The notes beneath the pieces were generated by a model. It did no database searches, was not told where the DNA came from, and saw only the letters and a program-made list of their open reading frames with translations. Shown here one piece after another: positions 22,152-30,128 of a stretch of 42,455 nucleotides of DNA. The stretch covers positions 121,496-163,950 of the forward strand of contig JAAUZM010000029.1 in NCBI GenBank assembly GCA_014804605.1, given 5' to 3'. The first letter of the stretch is position 1; every line of letters begins with the position of its first letter. The stretch is from Lachnospiraceae bacterium (GTDB lineage Bacteria; Bacillota; Clostridia; Lachnospirales; Lachnospiraceae). Position numbers and translations under genes: made by a program.

Positions 22152-23126
22152 ATGGGAAAGATGAGAAAAAGATTTGGCGTACTGCTTATTGCCGCTTTGA
22201 TTTTTATTTGTTTTCCGGCTGTTCCCGCAAGGGCTGCATCTGGAGGCTACACTTATACGATCCGCTTATATTCCGGTCAGCAGGGGACATTTGCTAACGG
22301 GCAGAGAGTGCTCACTTACGAGGGGCTTTCTTATGGATCGACCGTGACATTTAATCCAAACGACGGTAATGTGGTCTTAAATGACGGCAGTAAATATTAT
22401 ATCAAAGGGATACGTGAGAGTGGAAGAGACAACAATACGGTAAGTTCTCCTTCGTTTACGGTGGTGGGAGACAGGGACTATGTGGTGGCATACGGTTTGC
22501 GCGGCAACATGGTGGCGTATACAGTCAATTATGTGGATATAAGCGGAAGTGCGCTGGCGCCCAGTGAGACTTATTACGGCAACGTGGGAGATAAACCGGT
22601 CGTTGCTTTCCTGTATATTGACGGGTATCAGCCTCTGGCGTATAATCTGACGAAGACACTTGTAGAGAACGAGGCGGAGAATGAATTTACGTTTGTCTAC
22701 GAACTGCTTACAGGGGCGCAGCCCAACACGACAGTGACAAGACAGATAGGGTCTGAAACCGGAAGAACAATGGTGGAAGTGATAGAGGGATCTTCAGACC
22801 GCAGGACAGGTTCAGATCAGCTATACGATTTTCAAAATGCGGACGGCGATTTGAATGGAATGTCTCTGTCGGAACCGCAGGATATGATAGATCTGGATAA
22901 TCCGGATGATATGGATATGGACGGTATCTTTCTGGAGGATCCTGCAGTGCCTTTGGCGGATATGAAATTTAAGCTCGGACCTATTGAAGTAGACGCGAGA
23001 ACGTTGCTTATTTTGTGCGTGATCATAATAGCCGCAGCAGTGATAGCGGCAGCGAGCTACTGGTTCTGGAAACCTTACAGGAAGAAGGATAAGAATGAAG
23101 AAGAAGATGCTGCCCAGCCTGTGTAA
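22152..23126 (+). CDS. Membrane-anchored surface protein with MucBP-like domain
   Basis: A 324-residue protein with a signal peptide (about 1-29, ending VPARAAS), an N-terminal beta-grasp-like region (about 30-120) and a MucBP-like domain (about 122-185, YTVNYVDISG to ENEFTFVYEL). An acidic linker with DLDNPDDMDMDGI precedes a membrane helix (about 283-305) and a charged cytoplasmic tail KKDKNEEEDAAQ. No sorting motif is seen. The start overlaps the previous stop (TAGTATG) and has AAGGAGG upstream; its own 3' end overlaps the SipW gene by 32 bases. MucBP domains occur in adhesins, so a role in adhesion or in holding the fibre base is plausible. Confidence 0.82.
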   Translation: MGKMRKRFGVLLIAALIFICFPAVPARAASGGYTYTIRLYSGQQGTFANGQRVLTYEGLSYGSTVTFNPNDGNVVLNDGSKYYIKGIRESGRDNNTVSSPSFTVVGDRDYVVAYGLRGNMVAYTVNYVDISGSALAPSETYYGNVGDKPVVAFLYIDGYQPLAYNLTKTLVENEAENEFTFVYELLTGAQPNTTVTRQIGSETGRTMVEVIEGSSDRRTGSDQLYDFQNADGDLNGMSLSEPQDMIDLDNPDDMDMDGIFLEDPAVPLADMKFKLGPIEVDARTLLILCVIIIAAAVIAAASYWFWKPYRKKDKNEEEDAAQPV

Positions 23127-23583
23127 TCTGTTGGGAACCCTGATACTGCTTTTGGTCATTGTTTCCTGTCTGCCGTTGACTGTGCCGCGCCTGTCAGGGT
23201 ATGAAATTTATGAAATAGTCAGCGGCAGTATGGAGCCGGAGATTCCCGTGGGGAGCGTTATCTATGTAAAAAATGTGCAGCCTGAGGATATTGAGGAAGA
23301 AGACGTGATTGCTTTTTGGAGCGGCTCCACTGTCATCGCCCACCGGGTGAGGCAGAATAAAGTGGTGGAGGGAGAGTTCGTTACGAAAGGAGATGCCAAT
23401 GCCGCCGAGGACTTGAGGGCAGTTTCTTATTCTGAATTGATCGGCAGGGTAGTTTACCACTTTCCGGTGGCGGGACACCTGATGGCGTTGTATACTAGTA
23501 ATGTTGGTAAGATTTATGTGATTCTTTTTGCAGCGTGTGGTGTTATGCTGAATATGCTGGCGGGATGTCTGCGTGACCGATGA
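23095..23583 (+). CDS. sipW: SipW-type signal peptidase (Ser-His type)
   Basis: A 162-residue signal peptidase of the archaeal/ER type that processes TasA-like proteins. It has an N-terminal membrane helix (about 9-28), nucleophile S45 in SGSMEPEIP and H83 in VIAHRV in place of the Lys of ordinary bacterial enzymes. KGDANAAED supplies the conserved Asp region, and a C-terminal hydrophobic helix spans about 140-157. The start lies inside the previous gene with AAGGA upstream, indicating coupling. Its likely clients are the proteins at 20110 and 20601. It is distinct from the Ser-Lys peptidase at 10201, so the locus carries two signal peptidases with different chemistry. Confidence 0.93.
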   Translation: MKKKMLPSLCNLLGTLILLLVIVSCLPLTVPRLSGYEIYEIVSGSMEPEIPVGSVIYVKNVQPEDIEEEDVIAFWSGSTVIAHRVRQNKVVEGEFVTKGDANAAEDLRAVSYSELIGRVVYHFPVAGHLMALYTSNVGKIYVILFAACGVMLNMLAGCLRDR

Positions 23584-23623
23584 ACAATTTATGATTGTAA
23601 GAATTGATACATGGAGGGCATAA

Positions 23624-24421
23624 ATGGGAAAAAGGATAAGGTGGATTATGATAATATTGCTTATAGCAATATTTTTGTTTTGTGCCGGATCTCTTGTAGG
23701 TGTCCTGAATCAGTATAAGACTGTTGAGCAGGTTTACATCGATTCGGCAAAGCAGTACACGATTGCAGAAGATAACGGAAGCGATGAGACAAATACGGAA
23801 ACTGAAGAGGAAGCCGAGACGGAAACCGTGACGGAGTACGCTCCGATCAGTGTTGATTTTGAGTCTCTGCAGGAAGTGAACAGTGATGTGGTCGGCTGGA
23901 TTTACTGTGCGGATACGGTGATTAATTATCCGATACTCGAGGGGGAGGATAACGATTTCTATCTTCATCATACCTATGAAGGGGAATACAGTTCGGCGGG
24001 ATCTATTTTTATAGAGGCCGCTAATCGACCGGGGTTTGTGGATTCCAACACGGTGATTTACGGTCATCACATGAAAGACGGATCTATGTTTGCTTCTTTG
24101 GACAATTGGGCGGATCAGGAGTATTATGAGGAACATCCCGTTATGTGGCTGCTGACGCCTGAACAGGATTACAAGGTCGTTTTGTTTAGCGGCTATACGA
24201 CATCTGCATATTCGGATACTTACTTGATTTTCACCGGACCATGTGATGAGTTTGACGAGTATCTGGCGGACTGTGTAGAGAAGTCGGATTTCCGGACTGA
24301 TGTGGAACTGGATCTGGACGGATATTATGTATTGCTTTCAACCTGCGCATATTCGTTTGAGGATGCCAGATATGTCCTGCATGGGATGCTGATTCCGGTG
24401 GACAGGCAGCAGGTTGGTTAG
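23624..24421 (+). CDS. srtB: Class B sortase
   Basis: A 265-residue sortase with an N-terminal membrane helix (about 6-25), an acidic Glu/Thr-rich linker (about 48-72) and a class B catalytic domain (about 75-262). Residues expected in the active site are H148 in IYGHHMKDG, C241 in LLSTCAYSF and R249 in EDARYVLHG. Class B enzymes usually attach proteins to the cell wall, often with motifs that deviate from LPxTG. In Clostridia they may anchor pili or single proteins. The VKTGD protein at 21326 is the nearest candidate client. GGAGGG precedes the ATG. Confidence 0.93.
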   Translation: MGKRIRWIMIILLIAIFLFCAGSLVGVLNQYKTVEQVYIDSAKQYTIAEDNGSDETNTETEEEAETETVTEYAPISVDFESLQEVNSDVVGWIYCADTVINYPILEGEDNDFYLHHTYEGEYSSAGSIFIEAANRPGFVDSNTVIYGHHMKDGSMFASLDNWADQEYYEEHPVMWLLTPEQDYKVVLFSGYTTSAYSDTYLIFTGPCDEFDEYLADCVEKSDFRTDVELDLDGYYVLLSTCAYSFEDARYVLHGMLIPVDRQQVG

Positions 24422-24436
24422 GCAGGAGGGATATAC

Positions 24437-25468
24437 ATGAAGAAATTGAATAAGGCAGTCTTTATTTTGCTGGCGGTTTCTTTGGTTGCTGTATTGTTGG
24501 CGGCGTGTGGTATGGAAGCTCCTGCCGCGTCGGACCGTGAAGCAGGGGGCGCTTCTTCCGATACAGATAGTGGGGCTGGTCGTGATTCCGTCGATACGGA
24601 CCGTGAATCAGACGATACTTCCTCTGATGTAAGCCGTGAATCAGCACATTCTTCCGCACCCTTTACACCGGCCGGTATTCCGGAGGCGTCAGGCACTGTA
24701 GTAGAAGAAAATGATTCTGCCGTGATTGATTATTCCAATACGATGGACGGATATGTGATGGTGGATTTCTCCAAGGACACGGGGAATCCTTTGAAGGTGC
24801 AGGTGACAGGTCCTACTACAACTTATACTTACAATTTGGACGCGGGTGAATGGACTGCATTTCCCCTGTCGGACGGTGATGGGAACTATAAGGTGACAGT
24901 GTATGAGAGCATGGGCAATGAAAAGTACAGTACAGTATTGGCAGCTTCTTTTCAAGTGACCTTGGATAGTGAGTTTGCTCCTTTTCTTCATGCCAATCAG
25001 TATGTTGATTACTGCAATGCGACAGATACGATGGCAAAAACGGCGGAGCTGACGGGCGGGACGACGGATACGTTGGAAAAAGTCGGAAGAATATATGATT
25101 ATGTGATAAAGAATGTGACCTATGACACGCAGAAGGCTGCCAGCGTAGAGAGCGGATATCTTCCAGTGTTGGATGATGTGCTCGCTTCCAAAAAAGGGAT
25201 ATGTTTTGACTATGCCGCCCTGATGGCGGGTATGCTGCGGAGTTGTGAGATTCCCTGCAAGCTGGTGGTGGGATACTCCGGAAATGCTTATCACGCATGG
25301 ATCAGTGTGTGGACCGATGAGTCCGGATGGCTGGACGATGTCATCTATTTTGACGGTCAATCATGGCAACGTATGGATCCTACTTTTGCCTCAGCAAACC
25401 AAGGAAGTGCTGCCGTCATGGAATACATCGGTGACGGGAACAATTATATGGCGCAGTATCAATATTGA
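24437..25468 (+). CDS. Lipoprotein with transglutaminase-like domain
   Basis: A 343-residue exported lipoprotein. The lipobox is LLAAC, followed by a low-complexity Ser/Asp/Arg/Glu linker (about 28-75). A beta domain (about 90-180) precedes the transglutaminase-like (papain-fold) domain (about 195-330). The catalytic triad is visible as C256 in KGICFDYA, H286 in AYHAWI and D314 in RMDPTF. Such domains can cross-link, hydrolyse or bind peptides. In a fibre locus it might form or edit side-chain bonds at the cell surface; that is inference. GGAGGG precedes the ATG, 15 bases after the sortase stop. It is the last gene of the sortase/SipW half of the locus. Confidence 0.88.
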   Translation: MKKLNKAVFILLAVSLVAVLLAACGMEAPAASDREAGGASSDTDSGAGRDSVDTDRESDDTSSDVSRESAHSSAPFTPAGIPEASGTVVEENDSAVIDYSNTMDGYVMVDFSKDTGNPLKVQVTGPTTTYTYNLDAGEWTAFPLSDGDGNYKVTVYESMGNEKYSTVLAASFQVTLDSEFAPFLHANQYVDYCNATDTMAKTAELTGGTTDTLEKVGRIYDYVIKNVTYDTQKAASVESGYLPVLDDVLASKKGICFDYAALMAGMLRSCEIPCKLVVGYSGNAYHAWISVWTDESGWLDDVIYFDGQSWQRMDPTFASANQGSAAVMEYIGDGNNYMAQYQY

Positions 25469-25504
25469 AATAATAGAAAAATATCATGACAGGATTGGAG
25501 TTTT

Positions 25505-26548
25505 ATGATGAAGAAGACGATCACACATGAAGCGATATCTTCCCTGTGTCTGGAACTGTCCCTGCTTCTCAACGCAGGCGTAGGATCGGGGGATGCGTTA
25601 GCGCTGATTTCGGAAGAGAGCGATTCGGGATATAAGGAACTGTTGGCGGAGATGGCACATAACGTAGATGAGGGGATGTCTCTTTCGGCAGCCTTTAAAG
25701 ACACCGGGAGGTTTCCATCCTATGTCTGCGGTCTGGTGGAGGTAGGAGAGCAGGCGGGACATAGTGTTGAAGCGCTCGCGGCACTCGCCCGATACTATGA
25801 ATACAGAGTCAGGCTGGAGCGGAAAATCAGAAGTTCGCTGCTGTATCCGACGGTGATGCTTTTTTTAATGCTGATAGTTATCGGCGTGCTGTTGGTGAAA
25901 GTTCTTCCCATATTTGATGATGTCTATAAGTCCATGGGAAGTCGGCTTACCGGCGTGGCGGGCGGATTGCTGAATCTGGGGCAGTGGCTCGATGGAATTA
26001 TGCCCATTTTGTGGGCGGTTCTTATCGTTTTGGCATTATTTGTGCTGGCTTTTACTGCAGTTGAGCCTTTTCGTGCGCTGTTGGTATCTCGATGGAGGCG
26101 CAGACGTGGGGATAAGGGACTGTCGCGGCAGATGAATACTGCCCGTATCGCGCAGGCGCTTTCAATGGGAATGTCCAGCGGTCTGTCGTTGGATGAGTCC
26201 GTTTCTCTGGCTGCCGGAATGATGGAGGATGTGGCAGGCGCCGTGAAGAGATGTGAAGCTTGCCGGGAGAAGCTGGAGCAGGGACAACCGCAGGGAAGCG
26301 CCCTTAGAGAGAGCGGTCTGCTGCCCGCTTATTTCTGCCGACTGCTGGAGCTGGGAATGAGGAGCGGAGCAGGGGATGCGGCCATGGAGAAGATTGCCAA
26401 TGACATATCGGAGGAAAGCGATGCGGCGTTGGAAGCAATGGTGAACCGTGTGGAGCCGGCGCTTGTGTTGGTATGTTCTGTGCTGGTGGGATTAATCCTG
26501 CTGTCCGTGATGCTGCCGCTTATGCGGATCACGACGATGATAGGATAG
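25505..26548 (+). CDS. PilC/GspF-type inner-membrane platform protein
   Basis: A 347-residue protein with two T2SSF domains (about 10-130 and 205-335) and membrane segments near 110-135, 170-190 and 320-345. Conserved features are the GLVEVGEQAGHSVEALAALARYYEYR line in the first half and the matching LLELGMRSGAGDAAMEKIAND in the second. Family members form the membrane platform on which a pilus or pseudopilus assembles and which the cytoplasmic ATPase drives. GGAG lies upstream, and the gene begins 36 bases after the transglutaminase gene. It opens the type IV-pilus-like half of the locus. Confidence 0.92.
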   Translation: MMKKTITHEAISSLCLELSLLLNAGVGSGDALALISEESDSGYKELLAEMAHNVDEGMSLSAAFKDTGRFPSYVCGLVEVGEQAGHSVEALAALARYYEYRVRLERKIRSSLLYPTVMLFLMLIVIGVLLVKVLPIFDDVYKSMGSRLTGVAGGLLNLGQWLDGIMPILWAVLIVLALFVLAFTAVEPFRALLVSRWRRRRGDKGLSRQMNTARIAQALSMGMSSGLSLDESVSLAAGMMEDVAGAVKRCEACREKLEQGQPQGSALRESGLLPAYFCRLLELGMRSGAGDAAMEKIANDISEESDAALEAMVNRVEPALVLVCSVLVGLILLSVMLPLMRITTMIG

Positions 26549-26573
26549 TAAAGCAAAGGAACATGGTATCGGG

Positions 26574-26894
26574 ATGAGAAGAAAGAAGAATGGTTTAAAT
26601 GTAATCCGGGGAGTGTTATTGCCCTGCGTCATTGCCGCGGTGCTTATATGCTTCATTTCCGCGCTGGATAGTCTTGACAGTGGTATGAATGAGGAGAATC
26701 TGCGACAGATGGAGGAAGCTCTGCGCAAGGGGTGTGCGACATGTTATGCTGTGGAGGGCGCTTATCCCCCGGATCTGGAATATTTGAAGGAGCATTACGG
26801 TATTCGGGTGGATGAGACGAAATATACGGTTTTTTACAATTCGTTCGCTCAGAACCTGATGCCTGATATTACGGTGTTGGAGAATATGCCATGA
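26574..26894 (+). CDS. Small pseudopilin-like membrane protein
   Basis: A 106-residue protein with a basic start (MRRKKN), one membrane helix (about 12-32) and a short extracellular domain containing CATCYAVEGAYPPDLEYLKEHYG. This Cys-rich helix followed by YPPDLEYL resembles the first strand region of pseudopilins. No classic G/F-x-x-x-E prepilin cleavage site is present. The ribosome binding site is weak (GGG near the ATG), and the stop overlaps the next start (ATGA). It is read as a minor subunit by context. Confidence 0.75.
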   Translation: MRRKKNGLNVIRGVLLPCVIAAVLICFISALDSLDSGMNEENLRQMEEALRKGCATCYAVEGAYPPDLEYLKEHYGIRVDETKYTVFYNSFAQNLMPDITVLENMP

Positions 26895-27373
26895 AGAAAA
26901 GAGTGACGGAGTATCATTTTGCAAGTCTGGCTGCTCTGTTATTGTTCGGTGTGTTTGCAGTTTGTGTGGCTATGGTGCTGTTGATCGGTGTAGATGCCTA
27001 CAGACGGCTGGTTACACGGGATGAGACAGTCCATGACCGTAGCATTAGTATGCAGTATGTAGCCATGAGAGTGCGGCAGGCGGAAGGACCGGACTGTATC
27101 AGAACGGAAGAGTTTGGCGGCGTGAATGCGTTGGCGCTCACTGACAGCGCGGGCTGCATTACCCGGGTGTATTACTATGACGGTCATATTATGGAATTGT
27201 ATACGGATGCCGATAATGTTCTGTCTCCGGCAGCGGGAGAGCAGGTCATGGAGGCTGGGGGATTGGATTTTTCTCTGAATGACGGGTTGTTGACGGTAAC
27301 TGCCATAGACCCGGAAGGGGAGCAGAGTATTCTGAGGCTGTTCATACATAGCAGAGGGGAGGCTGGAACATGA
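26891..27373 (+). CDS. DUF4860-like pseudopilin-type protein
   Basis: A 160-residue protein with one N-terminal membrane helix (about 12-37) and a small beta domain. Strands such as LALTDSAGCITRVYYYDGHIMELY and LLTVTAIDPEGEQSILRLFIHSRGE match what I recall of DUF4860 proteins next to PilC and PilT genes in Lachnospiraceae. It overlaps both neighbours by 4 bases (ATGA), so the whole set is probably translated as a coupled group. Function is unproven; a pseudopilin-type subunit is the likely role. Confidence 0.78.
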   Translation: MKKRVTEYHFASLAALLLFGVFAVCVAMVLLIGVDAYRRLVTRDETVHDRSISMQYVAMRVRQAEGPDCIRTEEFGGVNALALTDSAGCITRVYYYDGHIMELYTDADNVLSPAAGEQVMEAGGLDFSLNDGLLTVTAIDPEGEQSILRLFIHSRGEAGT

Positions 27374-27813
27374 AGAGTAAAGCGCCTCTGGCATTGATAG
27401 AGCAGATCGTGATGGTGTTGGTGTTTGCTCTGGCAGCCGCCCTGTGTATTCAGGCTTTTGTGAAGGCCGATCACATATCCCTGCGAAGTGAGGAGACGAG
27501 CTGCGCAGCACTTGCTGCTCAGGATGCTGCTGAACTGATTAAGTACAGCGGCGGAGATATGGAGCATGCCCTGTCACAGGCAGGAGAATTGCTGGGCGGT
27601 ACTTATGCTCAGGGCATGCTATATATTGACTATGATGAGGATTGGAATCTGACGGAGCAAGACGGCGTCTACCGTCTGACAGCTCAGGGAGTGCCCGTGG
27701 AAGAGCCGGGGCTGCAAAAGGCGCTGGTGCAGGTTGTCACAGGTGCCCCGGAGGATTGTGAACTTTTGTTTGCGCTTGAGGCGGCATGGCTGGAGGTGAG
27801 TCCCGATGAATGA
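27370..27813 (+). CDS. Type IV pilin-like protein with LIE motif
   Basis: A 147-residue protein with a short basic leader (MKSKAP) and LALIEQIVMVLVFALAAAL. The Glu in LIE corresponds to Glu5 of type IV prepilins, but the usual Gly before the cleavage point is replaced (Ala-Pro). The body contains AALAAQDAAELIKYSGGD and ends ALEAAWLEVSPDE. Start and stop overlap the neighbours. If processed at all, it would need a peptidase with relaxed specificity; no prepilin peptidase gene is seen in this window. Confidence 0.78.
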   Translation: MKSKAPLALIEQIVMVLVFALAAALCIQAFVKADHISLRSEETSCAALAAQDAAELIKYSGGDMEHALSQAGELLGGTYAQGMLYIDYDEDWNLTEQDGVYRLTAQGVPVEEPGLQKALVQVVTGAPEDCELLFALEAAWLEVSPDE

Positions 27814-28213
27814 AAAAGAACGCTTTTCAATGCCCACAACGGGCGGGATCTCTCTGCTGGTGGCATTTGCGGTGCTGTGTCTGACGGTTTTCGCGCTGAT
27901 GAGTCTGTCCAAAGTTCAGGCGGACAAGCGAATGGCGGACGCGTCCCTGCAGGCAGTGACGGATTATTACGCAGCGGATTGTGAAGCATGGAGGATTCTG
28001 GCACTTTTGCTGGAGGGAGAGGTTCCGGAGTGTGTCACGCAGGAGGACGGTGTTTACGCTTATAGCTGTCCCATTTCGGAGACGCAGAACCTTAAGGTGG
28101 AAGTGCTCCTAGAAGGGAAGCATTATACGATCCTGCGCTGGCAGGCAGTTTCTGAACGCGAAGAAAGCGGAGGGGAGAGCATGGGTCTGTGGGATGGGAC
28201 TTTACCGTTTTGA
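27806..28213 (+). CDS. Small membrane protein of the pilus-like operon
   Basis: A 135-residue protein with a polar leader MNEKERFSMPTTGG, a membrane helix (about 15-36, ISLLVAFAVLCLTVFALMSL) and an extracellular domain with AADCEAWRILALLLEGEVP and CPISETQNLKVEV. The GG before the helix could be a prepilin-like cleavage point, but the Glu at +5 is missing. GGAGGTGAG precedes the ATG, which overlaps the preceding gene. Role by context is a minor pseudopilin or TadE-like subunit. Confidence 0.75.
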   Translation: MNEKERFSMPTTGGISLLVAFAVLCLTVFALMSLSKVQADKRMADASLQAVTDYYAADCEAWRILALLLEGEVPECVTQEDGVYAYSCPISETQNLKVEVLLEGKHYTILRWQAVSEREESGGESMGLWDGTLPF

Positions 28214-28276
28214 CCGGTTGGATGGTATTCATCATACCGACAGTAAAGTTTATAGCTGAGAAGGAGAGAAATAGAA

Positions 28277-29338
28277 ATGACAGAATTGATAGAATATTTA
28301 CAACGGGCAGTGGTGGATAAGGCGTCCGATTTATTCATTGTAGCCGGAGGAAAAATATCGGAGAAGGTTGAGAAGGTTATGATTCCTATAAGCGAAGAAT
28401 CGGTAACTCCCGCGGAGGCGGAGCGACTGATTACCGAGTTTTATACGCGTGCGAACCGTCCGATGGAAGGATATCTCGAGCGGGGGGATGACGACTTTTC
28501 CCTTTCTATTCCGGGACTTGCCCGTTTTCGTATCAACACCTACCGCCAGAGGGGATCTATGGCTGCGGTTGTGCGTGTGGTAATCTTTGATATTCCGGAT
28601 TGGAGGAGTATCCATATTCCTGATCAGGTTATGGAGCTTTCTTCCGTTACCCATGGTATGGTACTGATGACGGGAACGGCAGGAAGCGGAAAATCTACGA
28701 CTCAGGCATGTATTATTGACCGGATCAACCGGACACGTGGCTGCCATATCATCACCCTTGAGGATCCTATTGAGTATCTTCACAGAGACCAGAAAAGTAT
28801 CATCAGCCAGAGGGAGATTGCCATTGATTCAGAGAACTATCTGACGGCACTGCGCGCTTGCCTGCGGCAGGCGCCTGATGTGATCCTGTTGGGGGAGATG
28901 CGTGATCATGAGACGATCCGGACGGCAATGACGGCGGCGGAAACAGGGCACCTTTTGATTGCTACGCTTCATACGCAGGGTACAGTGAACTCTATCGATA
29001 GGATAATAGATTCTTTTCCCAGCAGCCAGCAGATGCAGATTCGTACACAGTTGAGCATGGTATTGAATACGGTGGTGTCCCAGCAGCTTTTGCCCGGTAT
29101 TAATGGAGAGCTGATACCGGCATACGAGGTCATGCGCATGAACAATGCTATCAGAAGCCTGATCCGTGAGAGCAAGAGCCATCAGATTGACAATGTCATC
29201 GCATCAGGAAGCGGAGAGGGAATGGTCACTATGGATCAGTCTATTCTTAAACTATATCAGGAAAAAAGAATCACAAAGGATACCGCTTTGGAATATGCTG
29301 AACATCCGGAGCAGATGCTCAGACGTATGGGAAATTAG
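28277..29338 (+). CDS. pilT: PilT-type retraction ATPase
   Basis: A 353-residue hexameric secretion/pilus ATPase. The N-terminal domain spans about 1-115 and the RecA-like domain 116-340. Walker A is GTAGSGKST (133-141), the Walker B region is DVILLGEMRD (201-210), and the His box is ATLHTQ (229-234). The C-terminal AIRSLIRESK corresponds to the AIRNLIREGK box that marks PilT rather than PilB. PilT proteins depolymerise type IV pili. No extension ATPase is encoded nearby, so this motor may act alone or with a PilB encoded elsewhere. AAGGAG precedes the ATG. It is the last gene of the 20-kb run and faces a convergent AraC gene. Confidence 0.93.
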   Translation: MTELIEYLQRAVVDKASDLFIVAGGKISEKVEKVMIPISEESVTPAEAERLITEFYTRANRPMEGYLERGDDDFSLSIPGLARFRINTYRQRGSMAAVVRVVIFDIPDWRSIHIPDQVMELSSVTHGMVLMTGTAGSGKSTTQACIIDRINRTRGCHIITLEDPIEYLHRDQKSIISQREIAIDSENYLTALRACLRQAPDVILLGEMRDHETIRTAMTAAETGHLLIATLHTQGTVNSIDRIIDSFPSSQQMQIRTQLSMVLNTVVSQQLLPGINGELIPAYEVMRMNNAIRSLIRESKSHQIDNVIASGSGEGMVTMDQSILKLYQEKRITKDTALEYAEHPEQMLRRMGN

Positions 29339-29387
29339 AAAGACAGTCTGTCAAAAAACAGAAACCGGCTCTGAGAGCAGAGAAATA

Positions 29388-30128
29388 TTACCACGAAGTG
29401 CGGTAATAGTGGTCGCGGTATCTTTTGGGTGTCACGCCGACCTGTTTCTTGAAGATTTTAATAAAGTAGCTCTGAGAAGAAAATGCCAGAAAATTCGCGA
29501 TTTCGATCAGGCTGTAATTTGAATATTTTAGCAGGTGTTGCGCTTTTTCGATTTTCATTTCACAAATGTAGTCGTTGATGGAGATGTTAAGCTCTTTCTT
29601 AAAAAGCCGGGAGAGATAGCTGGGGGAAAGCCCGGCATGTTCGGCAAGGGCTTCCACGGTGATTCTTTGATTTATATGGCTGTAGATATAGTCCATACAA
29701 ATTATGACAGGTTTTGACAGCATGGCGTTTTTCTTCACCAGAATCATTTTTCTTGTATAGTCAAGAGCCATTTGCTTATGGAGTTTTGAGATGGCCTCAA
29801 TGGAAGTACAGGAATCCATTTTCAAAATATAGAAGTCGCTGAGGCGGAATGCCTGTTCTAATTCCATGCCCGCCTCCACACAGCGCCTCGTGATCATGGC
29901 AACCGTGACAATAAAATGATATTTAATATTTGTCAGGGGATTGGTAGAGAGTATACCCATCCCATCCGGATTGGTAAAAGTATTCTCGTCGCAGTTCTTC
30001 TGCACAAACTCTATATTGCCCGAACTGACCGCCTGATAAAAAGAATATTCCTCTTCTAACGGGCGGTGTGCAAGAGATTCTTCATTTTTTTTGAGTTCAT
30101 CCTGATACCATTCACTTCGTAAATTCAT
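29388..30128 (-). CDS. AraC-family transcription regulator
   Basis: A 246-residue protein with a helical N-terminal domain (about 1-140, ITRRCVEAGMELEQAFRLSDFYI) of the type seen in two-component-like or YesN-like AraC proteins. Two helix-turn-helix units follow (VEALAEHAGLSPSYLSRLFK and IEIANFLAFSSQSYFIKIFK), with the closing signature VGVTPKRYRD. GGGAGA lies before the ATG. It is convergent with pilT and divergent from a gene set including the GH16 enzyme. A nearly identical 36-base repeat near its promoter and before the GH16 gene is a likely binding site, so it probably controls laminarin use. Confidence 0.9.
   Translation of the reverse strand: MNLRSEWYQDELKKNEESLAHRPLEEEYSFYQAVSSGNIEFVQKNCDENTFTNPDGMGILSTNPLTNIKYHFIVTVAMITRRCVEAGMELEQAFRLSDFYILKMDSCTSIEAISKLHKQMALDYTRKMILVKKNAMLSKPVIICMDYIYSHINQRITVEALAEHAGLSPSYLSRLFKKELNISINDYICEMKIEKAQHLLKYSNYSLIEIANFLAFSSQSYFIKIFKKQVGVTPKRYRDHYYRTSW

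Noticed and set aside
29339-29387. Short hairpins (GACA/TGTC and CTCTG/CAGAG) between the convergent pilT and AraC genes
   Set aside because: Stems are only 4-5 bp; a T run exists on the minus strand but the pairing is too weak to call a terminator.
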